Positions 1 to 7,723 of a stretch of DNA of 64,000 nt are shown piece by piece. The stretch is from Sphingobacteriaceae bacterium (GTDB lineage Bacteria > Bacteroidota > Bacteroidia > Sphingobacteriales > Sphingobacteriaceae). The notes under the pieces are model-generated. The model did not search any database. It saw only the letters and a list, made by a program, of their open reading frames with translations, and was not told the DNA's origin. The first letter of the stretch is position 1. Each line of letters begins with the position of its first letter. The stretch lies in contig CAHJWG010000001.1 of NCBI GenBank assembly GCA_903642215.1, forward strand, positions 124,001-188,000, read 5' to 3'. A program made the translations under genes and the position numbers.

Positions 1-119
1 GTAATATTGACTATTATATTAACTTTGGCGGCGGTTTAGAGCACCTTAACTGGCGTGCGTTAAAACCGGTGCAGTTGTTTCAAAAAGTGCAGGAACAGTT
101 ACAAAAACGATTAAATTAA
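1..119 (+). CDS. C-terminal end of an unidentified protein (partial)
   Basis: An open frame enters from the left edge and ends at the TAA at 117-119, giving 38 residues that finish in a basic, Gln-rich helix (LFQKVQEQLQKRLN). The middle reads INFGGGLEHLNWRALKPV. The fragment is too short for me to assign a family. It is on the same strand as the next gene and ends 46 bases before it. Confidence 0.55.
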   Translation, partial: NIDYYINFGGGLEHLNWRALKPVQLFQKVQEQLQKRLN

Positions 120-165
120 TTAAACTTTTGTCCTTAAAAATTGTCTAAAATTCAAATAAAAAATA

Positions 166-903
166 ATGGAAACCCAAAAAAGAGAATACGATTTTAAAAA
201 CGTGATCCAACTGGATGGCACCTCGGATAGCACACGTAAATTTATGGCCAATGTGTTTATGTGGATGTTTGTGGCTTTAGGAATCTCTGCTGCCTTTTCT
301 TATGTTTTTTCACATGATCAATCTTTGCTGCAACTACTTTTTGATCCGGCAACAGGAAGAAATACCACTTTAGGCACCATCACTATTTTTGCGCCTTTGG
401 CTTTTGTACTGGTTATGTCTTTCGGCATTAACAAAATTGCATATCCTGTTTTACTGGTTCTTTTTATCGCCTTTTCAGCCATAATGGGTATCAGTTTAAG
501 TTATATTTTCCTGATTTATACTTCATCTTTAATCAGCACCGTATTTTTAACTACTTCATTAGTATTTGGGGTAATGGCTGTGGCAGGTTATACAACGCAT
601 CAGGATTTAACCGGTTTCGGCGCAATTTTAAGAATGGCTTTGATTGGAATTATTATCGCTTCTGTTGTAAACATGTTTATGCGGAGCGAGCAATTGCAAT
701 ACATTGTTAGTTACATCGGTGTAGCTGTTTTTGTAGGATTAACTGCTTACGATGTGCAAAGGTTAAAAAGGATTGGCGAAGGCATTGAATACGGTGATGC
801 TTCTGCTTCTAAAATAGCTATTATGGGTGCTTTAACTTTGTACCTTGATTTTATCAATCTTTTCCTGATGCTGCTGCGTGTTTTTGGCGGCAGAAGAAGA
901 TAA
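166..903 (+). CDS. Bax inhibitor-1/YccA family membrane protein
   Basis: A 245-residue protein with a polar N-terminus of about 25 residues followed by roughly seven hydrophobic segments. The pattern and the late motif VGLTAYDVQRLKRIGEG match the Bax inhibitor-1/YbhL/YccA family of inner-membrane proteins, linked in other bacteria to calcium leak and interaction with FtsH. It ends in basic residues (FGGRRR) expected on the cytoplasmic side. It starts at ATG 166 and is followed by a strong terminator, so it is probably the last gene of its unit. Its precise role here is unknown. Confidence 0.9.
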   Translation: METQKREYDFKNVIQLDGTSDSTRKFMANVFMWMFVALGISAAFSYVFSHDQSLLQLLFDPATGRNTTLGTITIFAPLAFVLVMSFGINKIAYPVLLVLFIAFSAIMGISLSYIFLIYTSSLISTVFLTTSLVFGVMAVAGYTTHQDLTGFGAILRMALIGIIIASVVNMFMRSEQLQYIVSYIGVAVFVGLTAYDVQRLKRIGEGIEYGDASASKIAIMGALTLYLDFINLFLMLLRVFGGRRR

Positions 904-918
904 GATACTGTTTTTATC
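904..918 (-). repeat. Dispersed motif B copy (GATAAAAACAGTATC, - strand)
   Basis: Exact 15-bp copy of the sister word of the main dispersed motif. It begins just after the stop of the Bax inhibitor-1 gene and precedes its terminator. Confidence 0.7.
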
Positions 919-922
919 ACCT

Positions 923-962
923 TAAAAAAAGCTCTGCCGCAACTAACGGCAGGGCTTTTTTA
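923..962 (+). terminator. Rho-independent terminator after the Bax inhibitor-1 gene
   Basis: An A-rich run leads into a GC-rich stem (GCTCTGCCG / CGGCAGGGC with a short loop) followed by six T. It lies about 25 bases after the stop codon and insulates the riboswitch unit that follows. Confidence 0.85.
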
Positions 963-1012
963 TTGCATCGCAATGATTGCAAATCATCACTTTATTATGC
1001 AATTTTGCATCT

Positions 1013-1117
1013 GCTTATGGAGAAAGACGGAGGGATTAGACCCTGCGATGTCTTAGCAACCTGTACTTACAAGGTGCTACATTCTACTCAAACTTTTTTA
1101 GGTTGAGAAAGATAAGC
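1013..1117 (+). ncRNA. SAM-I (S-box) riboswitch aptamer
   Basis: The P1 arms GCTTAT (1013-1018) and ATAAGC (1112-1117) enclose the conserved S-box order: GAGA, GGAGGGATTAGACCC, CTTAGCAACC, AAGGTGCTACATTC, then GAGAAAGATAAG. The SAM-I class binds S-adenosylmethionine and normally shuts off methionine genes when SAM is plentiful. It lies 128 bases upstream of metH and probably also controls metF. I see no ordinary terminator between it and metH; a long inverted repeat occupies that stretch instead. Confidence 0.9.
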
Positions 1118-1157
1118 GAAAGAGGAATCACCGCCCGAATTTCGACATAAGATTTTA

Positions 1158-1240
1158 AGTAGAAAGTATAGAGTAGCAAGTATCAAGGCAAATAGCCGAT
1201 AAACTTGTACTTGATACTTGCTACTAAATACTTGATACAA
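1158..1240. repeat. Solo inverted-repeat element without a gene
   Basis: Arms at 1172-1186 and 1211-1225 are perfect 15-bp inverted repeats. The similarity extends to about 29 bp per arm with a few mismatches (1158-1186 with 1211-1239). The loop is 24 bases. The arm sequence is the same as the 27-bp arms around the four-helix-bundle gene at 4986-5342, so this looks like a gene-less, MITE-like derivative. The right arm ends only about 5 bases before the metH start codon. Confidence 0.85.
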
Positions 1241-1244
1241 CTCA

Positions 1245-4200
1245 ATGAATATCGAACAAGAATTACAAAAACGTGTCCTGATTATCGATGGTGCGATGGG
1301 CACCATGATCCAACGTTATCGTTTGGAGGAAGAAGATTTTCGTGGAGAACGTTTCCGCAACCATGATTCTGACTTAAAAGGGAACAACGATTTACTGAAT
1401 ATCACGCGGCCGGATATCATCAAAGCTATCCATGCAGAATATTTGGATGCAGGCGCGGATATTATCGAAACCAATACTTTTAGTACGCAGGTAATTTCAC
1501 TTGCCGATTATCACCTGGAAGAACTGGCTTACGAGCTAAGTTTTGAAGGTGCAAAAATAGCACGCGAAGTAGTTGACGAATACAATTTAAAAACGCCTGA
1601 TAAACCAAGGTTTGTAGCCGGCGCAATCGGTCCGACAAACCGTACCGCTTCTCTTTCGCCGGATGTAAACGATCCTGGTTATCGCGCCGTAACTTTTGAT
1701 GATCTGGAGCGGGCTTATTACGATCAGGTTCGCGGTTTGGTAGATGGCGGTTCGGATGTGCTTTTGGTAGAAACCATTTTTGATACGCTAAACGCCAAAG
1801 CTGCATTATTTGCGATCAACCGCTATGCTTCTTTTACCGGTAAAAAATTGCCGGTCATGATTTCCGGAACGATCACGGATGCTTCCGGCAGAACACTTTC
1901 TGGTCAAACGGTTGAAGCTTTTTGGAACTCAATCAATCATGTTAACTTACTTTCTGTTGGGTTGAATTGTGCTTTGGGAGCGAAAGATATGCGGCCGCAT
2001 TTAGAAGAACTTTCGCAAAAAGCCAACGTGTATATTTCCGCTTATCCGAATGCCGGCTTGCCTAATGAATTTGGTGCTTATGATGAAGTTCCGCATGAAA
2101 CTGCGCATTTAGTAGAAGATTTTCTACAGGCTGGTTTTGTGAATATTGTTGGCGGCTGCTGCGGCACAACGCCGGAACATATCAAATGTATCGCCGAAAA
2201 AGCTGCCAAATATCCTCCCCGCCAAAAACCGGAAATTGCTCCCTTTATGCGTTTAAGCGGATTGGAAGCGGTTACGATTACACCGGAAAGCATTTTTGTA
2301 AATATTGGCGAACGTACCAACATTACCGGTTCGCCTAAGTTTTCCAAGCTGATTTTAGCGGAGAATTATGAGGAAGCTTTAACCGTTGCCCGGCAGCAGG
2401 TAGAAGGCGGCGCGCAGGTGATCGATATCAACATGGATGAAGGCATGATCGATTCTGAAGCGGTGATGGTGAAATTTTTGAACTTAGTTGCTTCGGAGCC
2501 TGATATTTCCAAGCTACCGATTATGGTCGATTCATCCAAATGGACCGTTATTGAAGCTGGTTTGAAATGTTTGCAGGGAAAAGGCATCGTCAACTCCATC
2601 TCCCTGAAAGAAGGCGAAGAAAAGTTTAAAGAATACGCGCGCAAAATCATGAATTACGGCGCGGCAACTGTGGTGATGGCTTTTGATGAAAACGGTCAGG
2701 CAGATAATTATGAACGCCGGATTGAGATCTGTAAAAGAAGCTATGATATTTTGGTGGATGAACTGGGTTTCCCGCCGCAGGATATCATTTTCGATCCAAA
2801 TATTTTAACGGTTGCAACTGGTTTAGAAGAACATAACAATTACGCGGTCGATTTTATAAATGCCACGCGCTGGATCAAGCAAAACTTGCCGATGGCAAAA
2901 GTGAGCGGCGGCGTGAGCAATATTTCGTTTTCGTTCCGTGGAAATAATGTGGTGCGGGAAGCGATGCACTCGGCCTTCCTTTATCATGCGATACAGGCCG
3001 GAATGGATATGGGCATTGTAAATGCCGGGATGCTGGAAGTTTACGAACAGATTCCAAAAGATTTGCTGGAACTGGTGGAAGATGTGTTGTTAAATCGTCG
3101 TGAAGATGCCACAGAACGCTTGGTAACTTTTGCCGATACCGTAAAAAGTAAAGGAAAAGAAGTAGTGCGCGATGAAGAATGGCGCAAAGAACCGGTTGAA
3201 AAACGCCTTTCGCACGCTTTGGTAAAAGGCATTATTGAATATCTGGATGCTGATGTGGAAGAAGCGCGTGCGAAAGCCGATAAACCACTGGAAGTTATTG
3301 AAGGCCCGCTGATGGATGGCATGAACGTAGTCGGCGATTTATTTGGTGCCGGAAAAATGTTCTTACCGCAGGTTGTAAAATCTGCCCGCGTGATGAAAAA
3401 AGCGGTTGCTTACTTGCTGCCTTTTATCGAAGCAGAAAAAGCGAGAAACCTGGCAGCCGGCGGAGATGCAGCAGATTCCCGCGCCAATGCCGGTAAAGTT
3501 TTAATGGCAACCGTAAAAGGCGACGTGCACGATATTGGTAAAAATATTGTGGGCGTGGTTTTGGCCTGTAATAATTTTGAGGTAATTGATTTAGGTGTGA
3601 TGGTTCCGGCGCAACGGATTCTTGAAGAAGCTAAGAAGCAAAAAGTTGATATTATTGGGTTAAGCGGATTGATTACACCTTCGCTGGATGAAATGGTGCA
3701 TTTTGCCAAAGAAATGGAGCGCGAAGGTTTAACTATTCCGCTGATTGTGGGCGGCGCAACTACTTCACGGATTCATGCGGCGGTAAAAATCGACCCAAAT
3801 TATTCCGGCGCGGCCATACATGTTTTAGATGCTTCGCGAAGCGTAACGGTTTGCAGCAGTTTGATGAACAAAGATCAGCGTGACGGCTATATTCAAAACA
3901 TTAAAGAAGAATATGCCAAAGCCCGCGAAGCGCATTTAAACAAGCGTACCGACAAGAAATTTATGCCGATAAAAGAAGCATCGGCACAAAAATTTCAAAT
4001 TAGTGTAGATGGCGATATCGCTTTGAAACCAACCTTTCTCGGCACAAAAACTATTGAAAATTTTCCGCTGGAAGATTTGCTTCCTTACATTGACTGGACG
4101 CCTTTTTTCCATACCTGGGAATTGCGCGGCAGTTATCCGAAGATTTTTAAAGACACGTTTGTGGGTGCCGAAGCAAAGAAATTATTTGACGATGCGCAGG

Positions 4201-4934
4201 TTTTGTTGCAGGAAATTGTATCGCAAAAACTGTTGCAGGCAAATGCTGTGATTGGTTTCTGGCCGGCAAATTCGGTTGGTGATGATATCGAACTGTACAC
4301 AGATGATTCTCGTACAAAAGTATTGGATACGATTTACACACTTCGCCAGCAAGCCGAAAAACCAAAAGGCGAACCGTATTATGCGCTTGCTGATTTTATC
4401 GCCCCAAAATCTACCGGCATTCCTGATTATTGGGGTGGATTTGCGGTAACGGCTGGTTTGGGTTGTGACGAACTGGTTGCCAAATTTGAAGCAGACCATG
4501 ATGATTACAACAGCATTATGGCTAAAGCTCTGGCAGATCGTTTGGCGGAAGCTTTCGCCGAGAAAATGCATGAACTGGTACGCCGAGAATATTGGGGCTA
4601 CGCCAAAGACGAGCATTTGAGCAGCGAAGATATGATCAAGGAAAAATATCAGGGCATTCGTCCGGCGCCAGGCTATCCGGCTTGCCCCGATCATACCGAA
4701 AAATGGACTTTATTTAAGCTTTTGAATGCAGAAGAAAATACAGGCATGTATCTTACAGAAAGTTTGGCGATGATGCCAGCATCTTCGGTGAGTGGTTTTT
4801 ACTTTGCGCATCCGCAGTCGAAATATTTTGGGTTAGGAAAAATTACCAAAGATCAAGTTGAAGATTACGCCGAGCGCAAAAGAATGCCACTGGAAGAAGT
4901 GGAAAGGTGGTTGAGTCCGAACCTTTCTTATTAA
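1245..4934 (+). CDS. metH: Cobalamin-dependent methionine synthase
   Basis: MetH moves a methyl group from 5-methyltetrahydrofolate via methylcobalamin to homocysteine. At 1229 residues it has the full four-module layout: homocysteine/zinc domain (about 1-330, with zinc ligands in GLNCALG and GGCCGT near residues 303-308), pterin-binding domain (about 350-615), B12 cap and Rossmann domains (about 640-890, with cobalt ligand His762 in VHDIGKN), and the SAM-dependent reactivation domain (about 920-1229, with [12 protein letters not shown]). It lies downstream of the SAM riboswitch and upstream of metF. Two copies of the dispersed motif fall inside it (1824-1838 and 3968-3982), the second in the linker between the B12 and activation domains. 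Confidence 0.97.
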   Translation: MNIEQELQKRVLIIDGAMGTMIQRYRLEEEDFRGERFRNHDSDLKGNNDLLNITRPDIIKAIHAEYLDAGADIIETNTFSTQVISLADYHLEELAYELSFEGAKIAREVVDEYNLKTPDKPRFVAGAIGPTNRTASLSPDVNDPGYRAVTFDDLERAYYDQVRGLVDGGSDVLLVETIFDTLNAKAALFAINRYASFTGKKLPVMISGTITDASGRTLSGQTVEAFWNSINHVNLLSVGLNCALGAKDMRPHLEELSQKANVYISAYPNAGLPNEFGAYDEVPHETAHLVEDFLQAGFVNIVGGCCGTTPEHIKCIAEKAAKYPPRQKPEIAPFMRLSGLEAVTITPESIFVNIGERTNITGSPKFSKLILAENYEEALTVARQQVEGGAQVIDINMDEGMIDSEAVMVKFLNLVASEPDISKLPIMVDSSKWTVIEAGLKCLQGKGIVNSISLKEGEEKFKEYARKIMNYGAATVVMAFDENGQADNYERRIEICKRSYDILVDELGFPPQDIIFDPNILTVATGLEEHNNYAVDFINATRWIKQNLPMAKVSGGVSNISFSFRGNNVVREAMHSAFLYHAIQAGMDMGIVNAGMLEVYEQIPKDLLELVEDVLLNRREDATERLVTFADTVKSKGKEVVRDEEWRKEPVEKRLSHALVKGIIEYLDADVEEARAKADKPLEVIEGPLMDGMNVVGDLFGAGKMFLPQVVKSARVMKKAVAYLLPFIEAEKARNLAAGGDAADSRANAGKVLMATVKGDVHDIGKNIVGVVLACNNFEVIDLGVMVPAQRILEEAKKQKVDIIGLSGLITPSLDEMVHFAKEMEREGLTIPLIVGGATTSRIHAAVKIDPNYSGAAIHVLDASRSVTVCSSLMNKDQRDGYIQNIKEEYAKAREAHLNKRTDKKFMPIKEASAQKFQISVDGDIALKPTFLGTKTIENFPLEDLLPYIDWTPFFHTWELRGSYPKIFKDTFVGAEAKKLFDDAQVLLQEIVSQKLLQANAVIGFWPANSVGDDIELYTDDSRTKVLDTIYTLRQQAEKPKGEPYYALADFIAPKSTGIPDYWGGFAVTAGLGCDELVAKFEADHDDYNSIMAKALADRLAEAFAEKMHELVRREYWGYAKDEHLSSEDMIKEKYQGIRPAPGYPACPDHTEKWTLFKLLNAEENTGMYLTESLAMMPASSVSGFYFAHPQSKYFGLGKITKDQVEDYAERKRMPLEEVERWLSPNLSY
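1824..1838 (-). repeat. Dispersed motif A copy inside metH
   Basis: Exact 11-bp core ATGCTTCTTTT at 1825-1835. The metH frame reads it as YASFTG. Confidence 0.75.
3968..3982 (+). repeat. Dispersed motif A copy inside metH (full consensus)
   Basis: Exact GATAAAAGAAGCATC, read by metH as IKEAS. It is the core of a 28-bp stretch (3956-3983) repeated identically in the SerA-like gene at 27018-27045. Immediate flanks GCCGAT/ATCGGC are inverted repeats, so this copy can fold with AAAAGAAGC as the loop. Confidence 0.85.
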
Positions 4935-4937
4935 GAG

Positions 4938-5393
4938 GTAGCAAGTATTTAGTAGCAAGTATCAAGGCAAACGAACGTAAAATACATGAACAATTTTAAG
5001 GATCTGAAAGTTTGGAAATTGGCAATAGAGGTTGCTAAGAAAACTTACTTGCTCACTAAAACTTTTCCGTTTGAAGAACGATACGGGTTAACTTCTCAAA
5101 TGAACAGATGTTCTGTTTCAATTCCATCTAATATTGCTGAAGGTTGCGGCCGTAAATCATCAAAGGAACTTCACCAGTTTTTAAGTATTGCACTTGGTTC
5201 TGCATTTGAATTAGAAACACAGCTTCTTTTATCGTATGAATTTGGTTTTCTAAAAGAAGAAAGCTTTGTTCCGTTTAATTTGAATATTTGCGAAGTACAA
5301 AAAATGATTATCGGACTCCAAAAAAGCTTAAATCTAAGTTAACTACAAGTTCGGCATCAAGCCTTGATACTTGCTACTAAATACTTGATACTT
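4938..5393. mobile_element. S23/IVS-type element: four-helix-bundle gene between 27-bp inverted repeats
   Basis: Perfect 27-bp inverted repeats at 4942-4968 and 5361-5387 flank a single small gene. Each arm contains the sub-repeat TAGCAAGTAT twice. The unit starts 4 bases after the metH stop and ends 3 bases before the metF start. The same arms without the gene occur at 1158-1240. Four-helix-bundle proteins of this family are known from intervening sequences in 23S rRNA, which are also ORFs between inverted repeats. That this is a mobile unit is an inference from those facts. Confidence 0.65.
4986..5342 (+). CDS. Four-helix-bundle (S23/IVS-type, TIGR02436-like) protein
   Basis: A 118-residue all-alpha protein opening NFKDLKVWKLAIEVAKKTY, with the family-typical SIPSNIAEGCGRKS in the middle and ALGSAFELETQLLLS after it. 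This is the four-helix-bundle family first seen in 23S rRNA intervening sequences and structurally related to Avd, the accessory protein of diversity-generating retroelements. No reverse transcriptase is present here. The gene sits between metH and metF on the same strand, inside the inverted-repeat element, so it would be co-transcribed under SAM control. Biochemical function is unknown; involvement in spreading the flanking repeats is a guess. A near-match to motif A (5221-5233) lies within it. Confidence 0.85.
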   Translation: MNNFKDLKVWKLAIEVAKKTYLLTKTFPFEERYGLTSQMNRCSVSIPSNIAEGCGRKSSKELHQFLSIALGSAFELETQLLLSYEFGFLKEESFVPFNLNICEVQKMIIGLQKSLNLS

Positions 5394-5395
5394 AA

Positions 5396-6349
5396 ATGAA
5401 AATTACCGAACACATCGCCAACGCAAACGGCAAAACACTTTTTTCTTTTGAACTTTTACCGCCGATAAAAGGGCAAGGCATTCAAGGCATTTTTGATGCG
5501 ATAGATCCACTGATGGAGTTTAATCCGCCTTTTATCGATGTAACCACTTCCCGCGAAGATTCTTATTATAAAGAACGCGATAACGGTTTGCTGGAGAAAT
5601 TGACTTACCGTAAACGCCCGGGCACGGTTGCCGTTTGTGCCGCTATCATGAACCGTTACAAAGTAGATGCCGTACCACATTTATTGTGCGGTGGTTTTAC
5701 CAAGGAAGAAACAGAATATGCGCTGATCGATTTACAGTTTTTAGGTATTGATAACGTGCTGGTTTTACGCGGAGATGCGCGCAAAGGCGATGCCGGTTTT
5801 GTGCCAACGCCGGGCGGACATGCGTATACGACGGATTTACTAAAACAAGTGAAAAACATGAACAACGGTATTTACCTGCACGAAGACCACGAGGCTTTTA
5901 AAACTAATTTTTGCGCTGGTATCGGGGCTTATCCGGAGAAACATTTTGAAGCACCAAACCTCAAATCTGACTTTCAATTCCTGAAAAAGAAAGTAGATTT
6001 AGGTGCAGATTTTATGGTGACACAAATGTTTTTTGACAATTCCAAGTATGCAGAATTTGTAAAATGCTGCCGCGAAAACGACATTGATATTCCGGTTATC
6101 CCGGGTTTAAAACCATTGACTACAGCAAAGCAGTTGATCAATCTACCTAAAATATTTCACATTGATATTCCGGAAGCTTTGAGCGATGCGGTTCAATCCT
6201 GCAAAAACGATAAAGAAGTAAAGGAAATTGGCATTGAATGGATGATTAATCAATGCAAAGAATTAAAAGAAATGGGCGCGCCGGTTTTGCATTTTTACAC
6301 GATGGGCAATGCGGAACCAACGAAAAGGATTGCAAAGGAAGTGTTTTGA
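5396..6349 (+). CDS. metF: 5,10-methylenetetrahydrofolate reductase
   Basis: A FAD-dependent reductase that makes 5-methyltetrahydrofolate, the methyl donor used by MetH. The 317-residue length is normal for bacterial MetF. Visible family signatures are FELLPP (about 18-23, carrying the catalytic Glu), a central LLCGGFTKEE, LRGDARKGD, VTQMFFDN and the C-terminal HFYTMGN. The ATG at 5396 lies only 3 bases after the inverted-repeat element, so no normal ribosome-binding spacing is present. It shares the riboswitch-controlled unit with metH and ends in a hairpin that overlaps the convergent HAD gene. Confidence 0.95.
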   Translation: MKITEHIANANGKTLFSFELLPPIKGQGIQGIFDAIDPLMEFNPPFIDVTTSREDSYYKERDNGLLEKLTYRKRPGTVAVCAAIMNRYKVDAVPHLLCGGFTKEETEYALIDLQFLGIDNVLVLRGDARKGDAGFVPTPGGHAYTTDLLKQVKNMNNGIYLHEDHEAFKTNFCAGIGAYPEKHFEAPNLKSDFQFLKKKVDLGADFMVTQMFFDNSKYAEFVKCCRENDIDIPVIPGLKPLTTAKQLINLPKIFHIDIPEALSDAVQSCKNDKEVKEIGIEWMINQCKELKEMGAPVLHFYTMGNAEPTKRIAKEVF

Positions 6350-6359
6350 TTTTTAGGTT

Positions 6360-6374
6360 GATAAAAGAAGCATT
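6360..6374 (+). repeat. Dispersed motif A copy, metF/HAD gap
   Basis: Exact core (6363-6373) preceded by TTTTAGGTT, the same left flank seen at several other copies. It abuts the metF terminator stem. Confidence 0.8.
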
Positions 6375-6418
6375 GCAGGATTTAGCTTTACAAAACGCCC
6401 AAATCCTGCAATTCTTTT
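6373..6418 (+). terminator. metF terminator overlapping the HAD gene
   Basis: Perfect 11-bp inverted repeat TTGCAGGATTT (6373-6383) and AAATCCTGCAA (6401-6411), loop of 17, followed by TTCTTTTT. The right arm lies inside the 3' end of the convergent HAD gene. Confidence 0.7.
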
Positions 6419-6993
6419 TCCAAATTTTCTGCGGAAGTAAAAAGAATTACATTCAAACCCAGCTTTTTTGAAGCTTCCACATTCCGCAAATTATCATCGA
6501 TAAAAACAGCATCTTCCGGTTTTACCTGGTAACGATCAAATAGAATCTGAAAAAAAGCTGCTTCCGGTTTGCGGATACCTTCATCGCCAGACATTACAAT
6601 TCCATCAAACCAGCTTAAAAATTCAAACTTTTGCAAAGCAACCGGGAAAAGCTCTGCAGACCAGTTGGTTAACGCATAAATTTTATATTTTCCGCTAAAT
6701 TTTAGTTGCTTAAAAATCTCTACAGAACCTTCAATGGCACCGTTCAGCATTTCTTCCCAACGATCGTAATAAGCTTCTATGTGTTCTTTGTGCTGCGGAA
6801 ATTGTGCCACCAACACTTCCGTTCCTTCTTTCAATGATCGGCCGGCATCCTGTGCTTCATTCCAATCCAGCGTACAAATATTTTCAAGGAAGTGATCGGT
6901 TTCTGCTTCCGAAGAAAATAGTTTATTGTATAATATTTTAGGGTCCCAATTGATTAAAACGTTGCCTAAATCGAAAATAAGGGTGTTGATCAT
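6388..6993 (-). CDS. HAD-superfamily hydrolase (epoxide hydrolase/FMN phosphatase-like)
   Basis: About 201 residues from the ATG at 6993; a longer frame begins at a TTG (7008) that overlaps the upstream PIN gene. HAD motif I is FDLGNVLINWD (nucleophile Asp), motif II is TNWS, and motif IV is FIDDNLRNVEASKKLG. The long helical stretch between motifs I and II fits a C1 alpha-helical cap. Related proteins hydrolyse phosphate esters such as FMN or sugar phosphates; the substrate here cannot be told. It follows the PIN/RHH pair closely but is probably an independent housekeeping gene. Confidence 0.88.
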   Translation of the reverse strand: MINTLIFDLGNVLINWDPKILYNKLFSSEAETDHFLENICTLDWNEAQDAGRSLKEGTEVLVAQFPQHKEHIEAYYDRWEEMLNGAIEGSVEIFKQLKFSGKYKIYALTNWSAELFPVALQKFEFLSWFDGIVMSGDEGIRKPEAAFFQILFDRYQVKPEDAVFIDDNLRNVEASKKLGLNVILFTSAENLEKELQDLGVL

Positions 6994-7000
6994 GAATAAA

Positions 7001-7423
7001 TTATTCAATAAAAGTTGTTAAAAATTCCTGCGGAGAATAAATTGGCAAAGATGGAATGGCTTGCTTTTGAAAGTTTTGATCTTGGGTAATAACGAAGTCC
7101 AATTGATATTGTAAAGCAGTATAATACTGCAAAGCATCTTCTACGTCTTGCATTTTAGAAGATAAAGCTAAAACAGCTGTTTTATGGTTGCAATCAATAA
7201 CTGTTGAATTATCCAAGAAATCTAAAAGTAAGGCCTTTGATGTGGCAGAGCCTAATTTCTTTTTAGTATAATAAGCTGTTATATGTAAAATTGCAGGTGT
7301 TATAAAAACCTTAAATTGATTGTTAAAAATACTGTCAAACAATTTTTCAGTAACTTCAAACTTCTCTCGTTTTAGAAAAAAATCTATTAAAACATTTGCG
7401 TCTAATAAGACTTTAAAAGCCAT
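7001..7423 (-). CDS. PIN-domain toxin (VapC-like ribonuclease)
   Basis: A 140-residue PIN-domain protein. The first acidic residue is in LLDANVLIDFF, with further acidic positions in the QDVEDALQYYTAL segment and near FVITQDQNF, the usual order of the metal-binding Asp/Glu residues. PIN toxins cleave RNA, often initiator tRNA or rRNA. Its start overlaps the end of the RHH antitoxin gene by 11 bases, the typical layout of a translationally coupled toxin-antitoxin pair. Confidence 0.88.
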   Translation of the reverse strand: MAFKVLLDANVLIDFFLKREKFEVTEKLFDSIFNNQFKVFITPAILHITAYYTKKKLGSATSKALLLDFLDNSTVIDCNHKTAVLALSSKMQDVEDALQYYTALQYQLDFVITQDQNFQKQAIPSLPIYSPQEFLTTFIE

Positions 7424-7658
7424 ATTTAGCAGCGTTATCTTCGTAATACTTGTGTTTTAAATCAATGCCTTTGTCGGTGTCTTCCGGAACTTTTAAATTT
7501 TTTACCATATCTAAAAAAGCAGGCCTTTTGGAAGGTTTGGTCAGCTGTTTAAAATAATCTTCAACCAATTCAGAAATACTTACTTGCTTTTCAGCAGCAT
7601 AAGACTTAATTTCTGAAAGCAAACTTTCTTCGATAGTCAAATTAACACGACTTTTCAT
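7413..7658 (-). CDS. Ribbon-helix-helix antitoxin (DUF6364-like)
   Basis: From the ATG at 7658 it is an 81-residue protein: MKSRVNLTIEESLLSEIKS is a classic ribbon-helix-helix beginning, followed by ISELVEDYFKQLT. An in-frame upstream TTG at 7700 exists but would run into the dispersed motif copy at 7700-7714, so I prefer 7658. It overlaps the PIN toxin by 11 bases. Antitoxins of this kind bind the toxin through the C-terminal tail (here rich in Asp, Glu and Lys) and repress their own promoter. Confidence 0.85.
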   Translation of the reverse strand: MKSRVNLTIEESLLSEIKSYAAEKQVSISELVEDYFKQLTKPSKRPAFLDMVKNLKVPEDTDKGIDLKHKYYEDNAAKYGF

Positions 7659-7699
7659 ATCCAAATATACGCATAATTCCATTCGATGCGTATCACTCA

Positions 7700-7714
7700 A
7701 ATGCTTCTTTTATC
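7700..7714 (-). repeat. Dispersed motif A copy between thrC and the PIN/RHH pair
   Basis: Exact core with the extended left flank (reading -: TAAATTTTAGGTGATAAAA into the core). It lies between the end of thrC and the antitoxin start. Confidence 0.8.
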
Positions 7715-7723
7715 ACCTAAATT

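Noticed and set aside
4986..5342. Diversity-generating retroelement (Avd-like protein)
   Set aside because: The four-helix-bundle fold is shared with Avd, but no reverse transcriptase, template repeat or variable repeat is present in the window.
4986..5342. An intervening sequence inside a 23S rRNA gene
   Set aside because: The flanking DNA is metH and metF coding sequence, not rRNA.
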